Source: Thalassiosira profunda (taxonomy: Eukaryota; Bacillariophyta; Thalassiosirophyceae; Thalassiosirales; Thalassiosiraceae). From it: 10,116 nucleotides of DNA. Within the stretch, counting starts at the first letter, position 1. Every line of letters starts with the position of its first letter. This document shows positions 1-9,338 of the stretch, one piece after another. The position numbers were made by a program, and so were the translations under genes. The stretch is from contig JALLAP010001777.1 in NCBI GenBank assembly GCA_036939355.1, positions 1 through 10,116 of the forward strand. Direction: 5' to 3'. The notes beneath the pieces were generated by a model that searched no databases, was not told the origin of the DNA, and was given only the letters and a program-made list of their open reading frames with translations.

Positions 1-400
1 TCCCGGCATTGTCCTCGTCGGCCCTCATCATCCCCCGCAGCATCATCTCCCGCGCGGCCGGTCCCCCCATCGCCGCCATCAACGCCGCGGGGACGTCGCC
101 CCCCGGCCCCCCCCGGCCGGGCGAGTCGGGTCCTCCGAGGAGGCGCATGGTGCGGGTGGCGTCGGGGGCGCGGACTTCCTGCTGGGGGGCGGCGAAGGCG
201 TCCCCTCCCCCGCCGAATCCCCCTCCTCCTCCCCCTCCGGCTCCCCCTCCGGCTCCTCCTCCCATGTCCATGTAGAGGCTCACGGCCATTTCGAGGTTGT
301 TCCCGCCCATTTCCAAGTATTGCCGGGCGACGTTCGGGTCGGCGGCGCCCGAGATGGCGAGGAATTGGGAGATGGCGTCGTCGTCGATTGCGGAGGCCAT
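1..400 (-). CDS. UBX/UAS-type ubiquitin-binding adaptor (UBXN7/Ubx5-like), 5' part only
   Basis: The reading frame starts at an ATG at 400 and stays open to the window edge, giving about 133 residues; the rest of the gene lies to the left. Residues 5-45 form a UBA-like helical bundle with the pattern DAISQFLAISGA, then NVARQYLEMGGNNLEMAVSL. This is the arrangement at the N-terminus of UBXN7/Ubx5-type proteins, which bind ubiquitinated clients and bring them to the p97/Cdc48 ATPase. A glycine-rich linker follows (about 48-68), then EVRAPDATRTMRL, which resembles the linker 'VRxP' stretch before the UAS domain in that family. The UAS and UBX domains themselves are not in the window, so the family call rests on the UBA-like part alone; another UBA-like protein is possible. 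The start at 400 has a good context (accATGGcc) after a CA-rich leader. An in-frame ATG 54 nt upstream (454) would add 18 basic residues. The gene is divergent from the reductase. Confidence 0.62.
   Translation of the reverse strand, partial: MASAIDDDAISQFLAISGAADPNVARQYLEMGGNNLEMAVSLYMDMGGGAGGGAGGGGGGGFGGGGDAFAAPQQEVRAPDATRTMRLLGGPDSPGRGGPGGDVPAALMAAMGGPAAREMMLRGMMRADEDNAG
218..264. repeat. Low-complexity (TCC/CCG)n tract coding poly-glycine
   Basis: A run built from ctcctcc and cccctccgg units lies inside the UBX-like gene and reads as Gly/Ala-rich linker on the minus strand. It is a simple coding repeat and is likely to vary in length between alleles. Confidence 0.7.
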
Positions 401-755
401 GGTTTGTTGTAATTTTTTGTTGAGGCGTTTTTCGAGAGCTGTTGACGCATGCATTTTGGTTAGAGGGCGGGGCAACAATAATAATGACAGCCGGAGAATA
501 TATGGCTGCGTCCGCTGCCCTCCTGGCCTCTTGCCGCGGGCCGCCAATCCCAACTGAACCCTCCCAGCCTCCCAGCACGCACTCCCGCGTTCCTCCTTTT
601 TTCGCGCTGCACCACTCGCGACCAGACCGGGACGCGGAGGCCGTGCAAAACTAGGCGTCAACCGCGCAAGTCACGGCCGCCGCCACAGCGCCAGTCCTTC
701 GTCCTCTTGGCCGTCCCTCCCCGCCGGTTGCGGACTCACCGTGGCGCCGCTTTTG

Positions 756-866
756 ATGGGAGCCGCTCGCTTCGTCTCGCACTCCCTTCGAAATTTTTTC
801 ACGGGCAGGAATTCCTCTGTAGGATTGTACGAAATGGAATTAGTATCTATTTTGGAGGGAGAGTAC
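756..866 (+). other. Possible alternative first exon of glutathione reductase (37 codons), intron 867-948
   Basis: An ATG at 756 opens a frame not shared with the main start at 958. A donor GTAGGT at 867 and an acceptor at 947-948 preceded by a long pyrimidine-rich stretch would remove 82 nt. That splice joins the 37 codons in frame to three linker codons (949-957) and then the ATG at 958. The added peptide starts MGAARFVSHSLRNFFTGR, which is basic and lacks acidic residues like a mitochondrial presequence. Other GT sites nearby (863, 875) would not keep the frame. Without the splice, a transcript starting upstream of 756 would carry an overlapping upstream frame running to 1292, which should hinder use of the 958 start. 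This is a prediction from splice signals only. Confidence 0.3.
836..845. repeat. GGAATTAGTA 10-mer, copy 1 of 3
   Basis: The exact 10-mer also occurs at 6542-6551 and 9092-9101, all in the same orientation and all outside recognised coding exons. Copies 1 and 2 lie about 120 nt upstream of the ATG of the reductase and of the secreted-protein gene, but in opposite orientation relative to each gene. The role is unknown. Confidence 0.35.
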
Positions 867-921
867 GTAGGTTTGTACGTTGTAGTCGGCGGTCTTGTCC
901 TCTTGCTCTTGCTCTGGTTGA

Positions 922-2999
<2,078 letters not shown>

Positions 3000-3031
3000 T
3001 TGAATAGCTTCCTCCTGGCGCTATCGTTCTA

Positions 3032-5019
3032 CTATTCCGCAGCTTCCATTGCAGCATCCAATTTCTCGAGCTCTTCCCACTCCTTCTTATCATGCAGCAG
3101 CTTCTTCCGTAGCGCCACTTCGTCCTTCGTCTCAAAGGGGTTGAGAATGCCACCACCAACACCAATGTTTGCTTCGCACGAGAAACGGCGATCTCGTTCG
3201 TTCTGGCAGCTAAAGTATTGCTTGATCTCCACCACGCTCGATCGGCGCTTGCTGACCCGTTTCCCTGCCATCATTAGCGGGCTTGTTTCCGTTGCGGGGA
3301 CCTCCTCAAGTTCGCCAATCGATTCCTCGCCCTCCTTCCGCAAAACCAGCTCCTCGTACACAAGACCAACGATACATGAAAGTGATGCCGCGGGAATGAC
3401 AAAGAACCAGAGAGATTGTGTGTAACGACTCTCTGGAGCGTCTCCTGGACCGCGAAGGATCAAAGTGGTCGTAAATGTTGGGCTGATGAGCCCTGCTATC
3501 TGGAACGACTGATTAAAAAGGCTCTGCATCACGCCGTGGCTGTTCTCGAGTTCTAATGGAAGCAGAGAAGAAGTATTAGGACTCGGAGCATATCCATCAA
3601 TTATGTTGCAACGAGTGCCAAACTCACCTGGCTGGTCGTGAACGCCTTTGGTAAACTTTGATCGATTCGCTGGGCCAATGAACGGGTATGCCATCGAGAC
3701 AACTATGATTGGGATGAGAAACTGAAGCGGGTGCGCATCCGTCGTCCAAGAAAAGTAAGTCATCGTCCCGCCGATGAGGAAACATGATTGCCCAAATATC
3801 ATTAGTAGCACGTCGGGCGCCTGGAAGAGAGAACGAGTACGAGCCGTCAGGCGCAAAGGAAACGCATCAGTGGATCAAGCCAGCCAAACTTCTGACGTAC
3901 GCTGGTCATTGATAGCCACATGGATGCCACCATTCCGAGGAAGAGAACCACCGCCTGAGATCATAGGGCAGTGGTCAGATAAAGTGTATTCGACGCGATC
4001 ACAATCACACGCACAAGTGACACACTGACCTGCAGAGCTAGCACGTTGCTGATTTGGACCGGAGTCCACGAGAAGACATATGAAGCCACCGGCGGGATGG
4101 TCGTTCCGTAAAAGGTGAAGGAGCTGCACACGCATCATTGGTTAGATCTTAGTACGATGGAAATCAGACAAACTGGTTGCAAGCATTCTACTCACAACAT
4201 CACCACGAACATGTTTGCGGTACACAGCAGCAGATCAAAGTTGATGGCGGCCTTTGCAATGTCCTGCCACCCTTTCTTGTCCTGCGCCCCACCCTTCTCC
4301 TTCGCCGCGCCTTCCAACTTTGCCGGCGGGTCCGTCAGGAAGAAACGCGTAGCCACGAACAATATCACCTGGAGGGCCGCGACGAGGAGTCCCGGCGCGT
4401 TGTAAGGTCGGATAGGGATCCCCAAAACCTCGGCGTTCGCTTCCGCAATCGGCAGATTCATCAAAGGCCCCATCATTAGTCCGACGGTGCGTGTCATGCT
4501 CATGATTGTAAGTGTCGTCCGCTGCTCGTTCCTCGGTATTGCGGTTGCTACCCACGAATAAGCTAGCGTCCTTCCAGATTCCCCAAGCCCTGTGACGAAT
4601 CTCCCCATCAATATGACGCCCACCGACCAATATCCCTTGGGGAACAGTATGGCCAGGAAGTATATGAGCGACCCCGCAATCCCCAGCGCAAACGCACACG
4701 CGTAGGGCGCCTTGTACTTGTTCCCGTTCCCGTCCACCCATGCGCCAAAGTAGCTCACTGGACGATTGAGTGGATTGGTAGCAATTGGTGAGCAGACGGT
4801 ATCAAGAATTAGTTCTCACATCAGATGCACAAGATACAAACATACTCAGAACATTCCGCTGAAGAAGCTCGCGCTCATGATCATCCCGTATTGCTCCTTC
4901 GTCCCGCCCCGCTCGGTGACGTAGAAGATCAAACTCGGGCCGACGACCGAGTTCGTTATTGAATCGGTGATGTTGATGAGGGCGAGGACGACGATGGAGA
5001 CGACGAGATGGGGCTCCAT
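3032..5019 (-). CDS. Major facilitator superfamily transporter, MFSD8/CLN7-like, six exons
   Basis: Exons in gene order are 5019-about 4848, 4757-4196, 4123-4030, 3954-3901, 3820-3628 and 3552-3032, giving about 531 residues. Splicing restores twelve hydrophobic segments, several of them across junctions (for example NVLALQ-AVVLFLGM in segment 8 and MFVVM-F-SFTFYGTT in segment 7). The loop GRFVTGLGESGRTLAYS and the segment FFSGMF..YFGAWVDGNG match the layout of MFSD8-type carriers, which in animals sit in lysosomal membranes; vacuole or endomembrane placement here is inference and the substrate is unknown. After segment 12 comes a charged tail of about 110 residues with basic KRVSKRRSS, CQNERDRRFSCE and a glutamate-lysine-rich end, probably cytosolic. 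The start is the first ATG after which segment 1 begins; a longer frame upstream uses only a GTG. The exon 1/exon 2 junction does not have a standard donor in the needed phase (see findings); all other junctions are GT-AG. Confidence 0.88.
3553..3627 (-). other. Transporter intron 5 (75 nt, no in-frame stop)
   Basis: Donor G|GTGAGT at 3627 and acceptor CCATTAG ending at 3553. Phase 1; the join reads HDQP-E-LENSHGV. The intron is a multiple of three and open, so retention would insert 25 residues in the loop before segment 11 without breaking the frame. Confidence 0.82.
3821..3900 (-). other. Transporter intron 4 (80 nt)
   Basis: Donor GTACGT at 3900 follows the codons SMTS; acceptor ctcttccag ends at 3821. 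Phase 0 on both sides, joining to APDVLLMIFGQ. Reading on without splicing leads to a stop in the intron. Confidence 0.82.
3955..4029 (-). other. Transporter intron 3 (75 nt)
   Basis: Donor CAG|GTCAGT at 4029 and acceptor gatctcag ending at 3955, phase 0. The splice rebuilds one continuous hydrophobic segment, VLALQ-AVVLFLGMVASMW. Confidence 0.88.
4124..4195 (-). other. Transporter intron 2 (72 nt)
   Basis: Donor GTGAGT at 4195 and acceptor gtgtgcag ending at 4124, phase 2 (TT + C gives Phe). An ACTAA-type branch sequence (gtactaagat) is visible about 40 nt before the acceptor. Confidence 0.88.
4758..4847 (-). other. Transporter intron 1, limits uncertain
   Basis: The acceptor cgtccag ending at 4758 fits the frame of exon 2 if exon 1 leaves one base. 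The obvious donor GTATGT (4845) would leave an in-frame TGA before it. The frame closes only with a GA donor at 4847, or with a weak donor GTTCTG at 4852 joined to an acceptor four bases further into exon 2. The coordinates given are for the first option. Confidence 0.45.
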
Positions 5020-5573
5020 TGTGTTTGGTGCCTCTGATGTGTTATGGTTGCAATAAATAAATATTCGGAGCACGCCGACCGCATCTAGGTAATGCTCCCT
5101 CGTCGTGCCCCGCCCCGGCCCACAATTTCAGCCCCCTCTAACGCAGAGGGGTTGCAGAGGACCTTGACGCACCCCCGACGATTTTGATGGGCGGGCGATT
5201 CTCAGCGAATTATGGTTTATGGACGCGGATGGCCGTTTCAGCCGGGCGGGCGTCGACGCCTAGGGTGGTAGATGACACCTGCGAGCTGAAGCGGCGTTTT
5301 GAGGCAGTTGTTGGGGGTGTCGGCGGCCTACTACTGGAGCGTCTCGTTGTGCACGTTGCATGCAATTTTTGCGATGTGCGGGCGGGTTATCTACCATATC
5401 ATTTTGCGTAAGTACGTACATAGGCACCCCTCTCCGAGCGCTCTCTCATCGAGCTTTCCCAGGCTTGCCGGCTGCTTGCCAGTGAACAACTTATCATCTA
5501 ATGGGGGTGATTGCAAATTGACGCCCATCCCTGCAATTAATCCCAACCACACCTAGATAAGAGGATTCCGCAT
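5020..5573. other. Intergenic region, transporter promoter and 3' flank of the secreted-protein gene
   Basis: About 550 nt lie between two minus-strand genes. The right-hand end should carry the 3' UTR of the gene at 5574-6422 and the left-hand end the transporter promoter. A plus frame of 75 codons (5184-5411) has no ATG context, no family signal and mixed composition, so I do not call it. A short inverted repeat lies at 5133-5151. Nothing else stands out. Confidence 0.5.
5133..5151. repeat. Perfect 7-bp inverted repeat (hairpin)
   Basis: CCCCTCT and AGAGGGG flank the five bases aacgc. It lies about 115-130 nt upstream of the transporter ATG. It could be a protein-binding palindrome or chance in GC-rich DNA; no role is shown. 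Confidence 0.4.
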
Positions 5574-6422
5574 TTAGACGCCACAAGTTACGATCGCCCC
5601 AAGGAGGATAAGAGCGGCAGTACCAACAAACTTCAAAGAGACTGCTGCCGATGAACCCGGAGGTGTTGTCGGTCCACTACCAATGATCCCCACATCCACA
5701 ACGCACTTGGGATACGAGTATCCGGCGGGGCCCAGTGCGTAGGCGCTGCAAAACTTGTCCGGGTTCGCGGCCTTCACCTCCAGCACCTGCTCGCTCGTGG
5801 CCCCGCACTCCGCCGCCCCTCCCTCCTCGCACAATCGGATGCGCGCGAGGCTCTGCTCCTTCTCCCTGCTCACGGCCGCGGCGTTGTGCAGCTGCTGTCC
5901 CACCCCGGCCATCTCCGCCGCGCCGGGGTCCACCGCGAAATAATCCTTCATGGCGTTGTAACAGTCGGATTCACTCCCGCCCATATCCGACGAGCACGCG
6001 ACGGTCTCGCCACCGACGATGATTTCGTCCTTGAGCTCCATCTTGCCGGCCGTCGTGGCGCTCTCCTCCCAGAACTGGGGGAAGCCCGCCTTGATGCCGG
6101 ACGCGACGGATCCACTGTCGAATCTCAGATAATTAACAAACGCTGACGGTGATCCGCCCGTGCCATCAGGATTGGGGAACATGCCCTCCAGAGTTGCAGG
6201 ATCGACGGCCCCGTCTTTGATTTTGTACAGATTGAGGCAGTCCTGGGAGGCGACGGTCCAGGGGATGAGGTTGCCGTCGCCGAGTTGGCCGTAGGCGACG
6301 CAGTTCGGAGGATCGGCGGACGTGAAGGTGCACTGGCACGGCTCACTGGCGCTCGCGAGCGGCACCACGGCGACGCCCACCAGGGCGAGTACAGAGGAGA
6401 GGAGTCGACCCGGGCGCGGCAT
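5574..6422 (-). CDS. Secreted, cysteine-containing, probably GPI-anchored protein of unknown function
   Basis: A single exon of 282 residues starting MPRPGRLLSSVLALVGVA. I do not recognise the family. Residues 6-25 form a signal peptide with a likely cut at ASA|SEP. The mature part has ten cysteines before the tail (CQC pair at 29 and 31, then eight spread singly), an even number that fits disulfide pairing in a secreted protein. The middle has phrases such as SAFVNYLRFDSGS and GFPQFWEES. The end has a Pro/Gly/Ser stretch (GPTTPPGSSAA) followed by a hydrophobic tail to the last residue (KFVGTAALILLGAIVTCGV), the pattern of a GPI-attachment signal; a single membrane anchor is the alternative. 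The frame continues 22 codons upstream but only from a GTG, so the ATG at 6422 is taken. A cell-surface or cell-wall-associated role is inferred from the targeting only. Confidence 0.8.
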   Translation of the reverse strand: MPRPGRLLSSVLALVGVAVVPLASASEPCQCTFTSADPPNCVAYGQLGDGNLIPWTVASQDCLNLYKIKDGAVDPATLEGMFPNPDGTGGSPSAFVNYLRFDSGSVASGIKAGFPQFWEESATTAGKMELKDEIIVGGETVACSSDMGGSESDCYNAMKDYFAVDPGAAEMAGVGQQLHNAAAVSREKEQSLARIRLCEEGGAAECGATSEQVLEVKAANPDKFCSAYALGPAGYSYPKCVVDVGIIGSGPTTPPGSSAAVSLKFVGTAALILLGAIVTCGV

Positions 6423-6981
6423 GGTTGATTTGGTGGCCGGGGATAGGCGGGAGCACACAGAAATGAAAGGAGGTTGTTGATGGTGCACTTTGTTCGTCTT
6501 CTGAGCGAGGAGACAGCTTGGAGGAGAGGTATCCCCACGTAGGAATTAGTACAATCTCCGTAGACTTTCGGCGGCGGCGACGCGGATCTTCAGTTGGCGT
6601 GGGGTGCCGGGTGAATCGGTCTTCCATCCCGGGAGGCGTTGGAGGAAGGATGCGCTTCCGTGGGACCCGCGCGCACTGCCGGCGCCGCTGGCGCGGCCTC
6701 TCCGCGGCGCCGCCTGCAATGAATCTCTCATAATTTTCACTTCCTCCGAATCGAAGATACCCCTCCCTCAGATCAGCCCCCCGCACACAAACTTTGCTGA
6801 AAGGACGTAGTCGGCCCAGCCCTTGACTGAAGGAAAACGGTGTACAATTGCGTTCCTGACAGTACTTTATCTAAGCAGTCAAGTAGGTTTGTTTACCTTA
6901 CTCCTTGAGTCTCATACTATTTACATACACTTGGGCTCAAGTTGAAACGATACGAATAAGCAGTGGCAGAGCCTAATCGGG
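6423..6981. other. Intergenic region between secreted-protein gene and HMG-box gene
   Basis: About 560 nt between two minus-strand genes. The part near 6490-6720 is GC-rich and should hold the promoter of the secreted-protein gene; the part at 6830-6975 is clearly more AT-rich and probably holds the 3' UTR and polyadenylation region of the HMG-box gene. Short open frames on both strands here show no family signal. Confidence 0.5.
6542..6551. repeat. GGAATTAGTA 10-mer, copy 2 of 3
   Basis: Lies about 120 nt upstream of the ATG of the minus-strand secreted-protein gene. Read in the direction of that gene it is TACTAATTCC. Confidence 0.35.
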
Positions 6982-8556
6982 TCACGGCGGTGTGAACCGT
7001 CGCTTCTTGATCGGACGGGCGGTGTCTCCTTCTTCCCCATACTCTCCGGCCGGGGCGCTCGTTGCCCGTGGAACGATCACGTTCGAAGCATTCCCGGCGA
7101 CATCGCTCTTCGGGGCTGCCGCGGCAGCCGCAAGCGTGGAAGATGCAGCAACGTTGGATCTCGCAGCCGAAGCGGCGGCCATGTTGGATGCCGCGGCAGC
7201 CGCAGTCGCGGCGGATCCTCCGCTCAGGCTGTGCTCGAGCTCCGTGATCCGTCGCGCCCGGGCAAGGCTTGCGAGGTCTGCCGTCCCGGGCACCCCGGCG
7301 AGGCCCCCGAGCCCTCGCAGGGCCGACGACCGGTCGGCCAGAACGGAAGCGGCTAGACCTGACGACCGGAGGGGATCGCCGGCCGACCCCGCCAGGATGG
7401 AAGCAGCTAACCCTGACGACCGGAGGGGGTCGGCTCCGGCCGCTCCCGGAAGAACTCCAGCAGCTCCGAGCGTCGTAGCCCGGAGCGGGTCGAGGGCCGC
7501 TCTCGACAGAGCAGAAGCAGCTAGTCCCCCTCCGGCTGAACCCGACAGGGCCGAGGCCGCCGCCCCCGTCGCCCCGCCGCCCCCGTACAGCAGGTGCAGT
7601 CCCAGCCGGGACTGCTCCTCGGCGTGCCGGCGACGGGCCAGGACGAGCTCCAAATCCTGCACCTGGGACCGGACGAGCTCCGCGGCGAGCTGTGTCTCGA
7701 GGAGCTGGACCCGCATCCGGAGGCTCTCCTCGGCGGCGTTGGGTTGGGCCGCGGTGGCGTGCGAGGCGCCGGACGCTTCGGGGACCGTGGGCAGGGCCTG
7801 GGACTTCCTCTTGGTGGCCTTGGAAGATTTTCTCTTGGGGGACGCATCACGTGCCTCGTCGCCGGAACTCGAGGATCCCCCGGGGCTGCTGCTCCCGCCG
7901 CTGCCCCCCGACCCCCGCGTGAGCGCGATCATGGCCTGGGCCGTCGACACCTCCGCGTCGCTCGGGCGCTTCTTCTTCTTGAGGGCCTCCCTGTCCTTCT
8001 TGGATTTTTTCTTCTTCTCCTCCTTCTCGGCCTCCTTCGCCCGCCGCTTCCGCTCCTTCTTGCGCGCCTTCTCCGCGACGTTGTACTCGTCCATGGCGCG
8101 GTAGTAGCTCTTCCGGCCCTCCTCGGCGAGCTCCTGGAAGATGGCCTTGGCGTGCTCGTCGCAGCTCCGCCAGCTGGCGTTGACGACCTTGGAGAGCTCG
8201 ACGAAGCTCATGGACCCGCCCATGGCGTCGGCGTTGGTGCGGTGGCGGCGCTTGGTGTGGTCCTTGGGGAGGAGCTTGTCGGCCATGTCGCGCCGGACGT
8301 TGGCGCGGCGGGCGTCGGGGGTGACGTCGGTGGGGGTGAGGGCCCCCTCGGTGCCGGGCGGAGCCAAGATCGCCGCGGAGATGGCGGCCGTGTCGGCGCT
8401 GCCGAGGGCGATGCGCTCGAGGGCCTTCTGCCGCTTGTAGCGGTAGAACAAATTGAAGGAGGTCAGAGGCCGCTTGGGCTTGGCCGGGTCCTCGTCGTCG
8501 CTGCCGGCCTTGAGGTTGTTCATCATCTGAGGTTGGTTCATGAGAAGCGGTGACAT
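6982..8556 (-). CDS. HMG-box nuclear protein with interrupted box, coiled coil and repetitive tail
   Basis: A single exon of 524 residues; ATG at 8556. An HMG box, which bends DNA and acts in chromatin or transcription, is visible in two pieces: KPKRPLTSFNLFYRYKRQK (26-44), the first helix with its Pro-hinge, and MSFVELSKVVNASWRS...YYRAMDEYN (116-159), the second and third helices. Between them lies an insert of about 65-70 residues with a basic KDHTKRRHRT patch. A lysine/arginine/glutamate-rich stretch follows (162-200), then a Gly/Ser linker, a second basic patch (PKRKSSKATKRKS), a heptad-patterned coiled coil (about 276-322) suitable for dimerisation, and a low-complexity Ala/Gly/Ser tail with DPLR repeats. 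It ends with a nuclear-localisation-like PIKKRRF. A second in-frame ATG (8541) lies five codons later. Nuclear location is well supported; the target genes are unknown. Long open frames on the opposite strand are shadows of the GC-rich codons. Confidence 0.85.
   Translation of the reverse strand: MSPLLMNQPQMMNNLKAGSDDEDPAKPKRPLTSFNLFYRYKRQKALERIALGSADTAAISAAILAPPGTEGALTPTDVTPDARRANVRRDMADKLLPKDHTKRRHRTNADAMGGSMSFVELSKVVNASWRSCDEHAKAIFQELAEEGRKSYYRAMDEYNVAEKARKKERKRRAKEAEKEEKKKKSKKDREALKKKKRPSDAEVSTAQAMIALTRGSGGSGGSSSPGGSSSSGDEARDASPKRKSSKATKRKSQALPTVPEASGASHATAAQPNAAEESLRMRVQLLETQLAAELVRSQVQDLELVLARRRHAEEQSRLGLHLLYGGGGATGAAASALSGSAGGGLAASALSRAALDPLRATTLGAAGVLPGAAGADPLRSSGLAASILAGSAGDPLRSSGLAASVLADRSSALRGLGGLAGVPGTADLASLARARRITELEHSLSGGSAATAAAAASNMAAASAARSNVAASSTLAAAAAAPKSDVAGNASNVIVPRATSAPAGEYGEEGDTARPIKKRRFTPP
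7345..7500. repeat. Degenerate tandem repeat coding DPLRSSGLAAS-type units
   Basis: Three DPLR units occur at residues 356, 376 and 394 of the HMG-box protein, spaced 60 and 54 nt. The two last units share about 30 of 34 bases (copies beginning at 7345 and 7399). The spacing is a multiple of three, so the repeat expands without frame loss. It lies in the low-complexity tail. Confidence 0.7.
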
Positions 8557-8723
8557 GAAGATATTTTATTCAATGGCAGTTCAACTGAAATGGTCGAGTT
8601 GCGAGCTCTGGCGGCGGCGCGGCGTGGCTTCTCCCGGTCTGCGTGGGGATGATTGCAATTACCAGCGACGGCGGCGGGTGGTAGGGGCGGGCGGCGGGGT
8701 CCACGGCGCGGCGGCGGTCCACG

Positions 8724-9187
8724 ATGGTGCTATGTGAACATGAACTGCCTCTCATAAAAATGAAAAGTGGGCGATCGTGTCGGTTCTCGGGATTGTTTCC
8801 GTCGTTTTTTGTGCCCCCTTGCTTTACGTGGTGTATCACAGGGACTTCCGGTCGTCACTGGTGCCGCCGTCTTGCTGTCGTCGGGCAGTTCGCAAGAGGG
8901 TCCACTGGAGGCCTTGGGGTAAGACGCTGAGAATCAGGGTACATAAATTGTGTTTATTATTATTCTCATACATGTAATTTGATAGTATTAACTTATTAAT
9001 CATTTGCCTAACACACATTCCTTACCAAACCCGAGTTCTTTAGTGTGAAATGGATTTGAACGAGCCGGCCAGCCCACACAAAATCAACGAAGGAATTAGT
9101 ATTTGCAGTCAACTGGAAATTCCAACTAAGAGAAAAAAGATCACTGCCGTGTTATGCCCAGAAGCGCCAGCTCCCTTCCAGCATTAA
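8724..9187 (+). CDS. Candidate small two-exon gene of unknown function
   Basis: Exon 8724-8918 (65 codons, ATG start) and exon 9044-9187 (47 codons plus TAA) would join in phase 0 over a 125 nt intron. The intron has a good donor (GGG|GTAAGA), a TATTAAC-like branch sequence, an acceptor ttctttag, and is much more AT-rich than its flanks. The 112-residue product has a Cys/Arg/Phe-rich first half and a polar second half with a basic PTKRKK patch. The second exon also holds an ATG (9050) that alone opens 45 codons. I recognise no family, and codon use in exon 1 is unremarkable. A different frame of the first part reads as a hydrophobic helix (VSVLGIVSVVFCAPLLYVVY) without an ATG, so the region may equally be untranslated. 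Confidence 0.22.
9092..9101. repeat. GGAATTAGTA 10-mer, copy 3 of 3
   Basis: Lies between the HMG-box and SSF1-like genes, inside the second exon of the weak candidate gene. Its flanks share acgaa before and t after with copy 1. Confidence 0.3.
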
Positions 9188-9338
9188 CCTGAGTTCCAAC
9201 CAACAGCCGGACTGTCTATCTACCCACCCTCTTGTCTACTGCACTATAAGCCAAGCATCTGTTTGGTAATTTTGTCTATTGGCACTTGGCAAGCGCCGAA
9301 AGCCCACTGGCAAGAGTGATGTGAGCAACTCAATTGTC

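Larger units (their letters stand above)
8557..9338. other. Intergenic region between HMG-box gene and SSF1-like gene
   Basis: About 780 nt between two minus-strand genes. The left 170 nt are GC-rich and should hold the HMG-box promoter. The stretch at 8940-9045 is AT-rich. The right end should hold the 3' UTR of the SSF1-like gene. A weak candidate for a small plus-strand gene is listed separately. I found no cloverleaf typical of a tRNA. Confidence 0.5.

Noticed and set aside
4235..4741. Second minus-strand open frame overlapping transporter exon 2
   Set aside because: It is in another phase, lacks hydrophobic segments, and does not connect to the flanking exons.
5735..6146. Plus-strand open frames opposite the secreted-protein gene
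   Set aside because: Arg/Pro/Ser-rich shadows with no start context or motif.
6992..8553. Two long plus-strand open frames (6992-8104 and 7594-8553) antisense to the HMG-box gene
   Set aside because: Their translations are Arg/Pro/Ser-rich or Leu/Gly/Val-rich low complexity, as expected when GC-rich codons are read on the other strand. The minus frame has real domain motifs.
8570..8839. Minus-strand open frame of 89 codons upstream of the HMG-box gene
   Set aside because: No motif, mixed composition, and it lies where the HMG-box promoter and 5' UTR must be.
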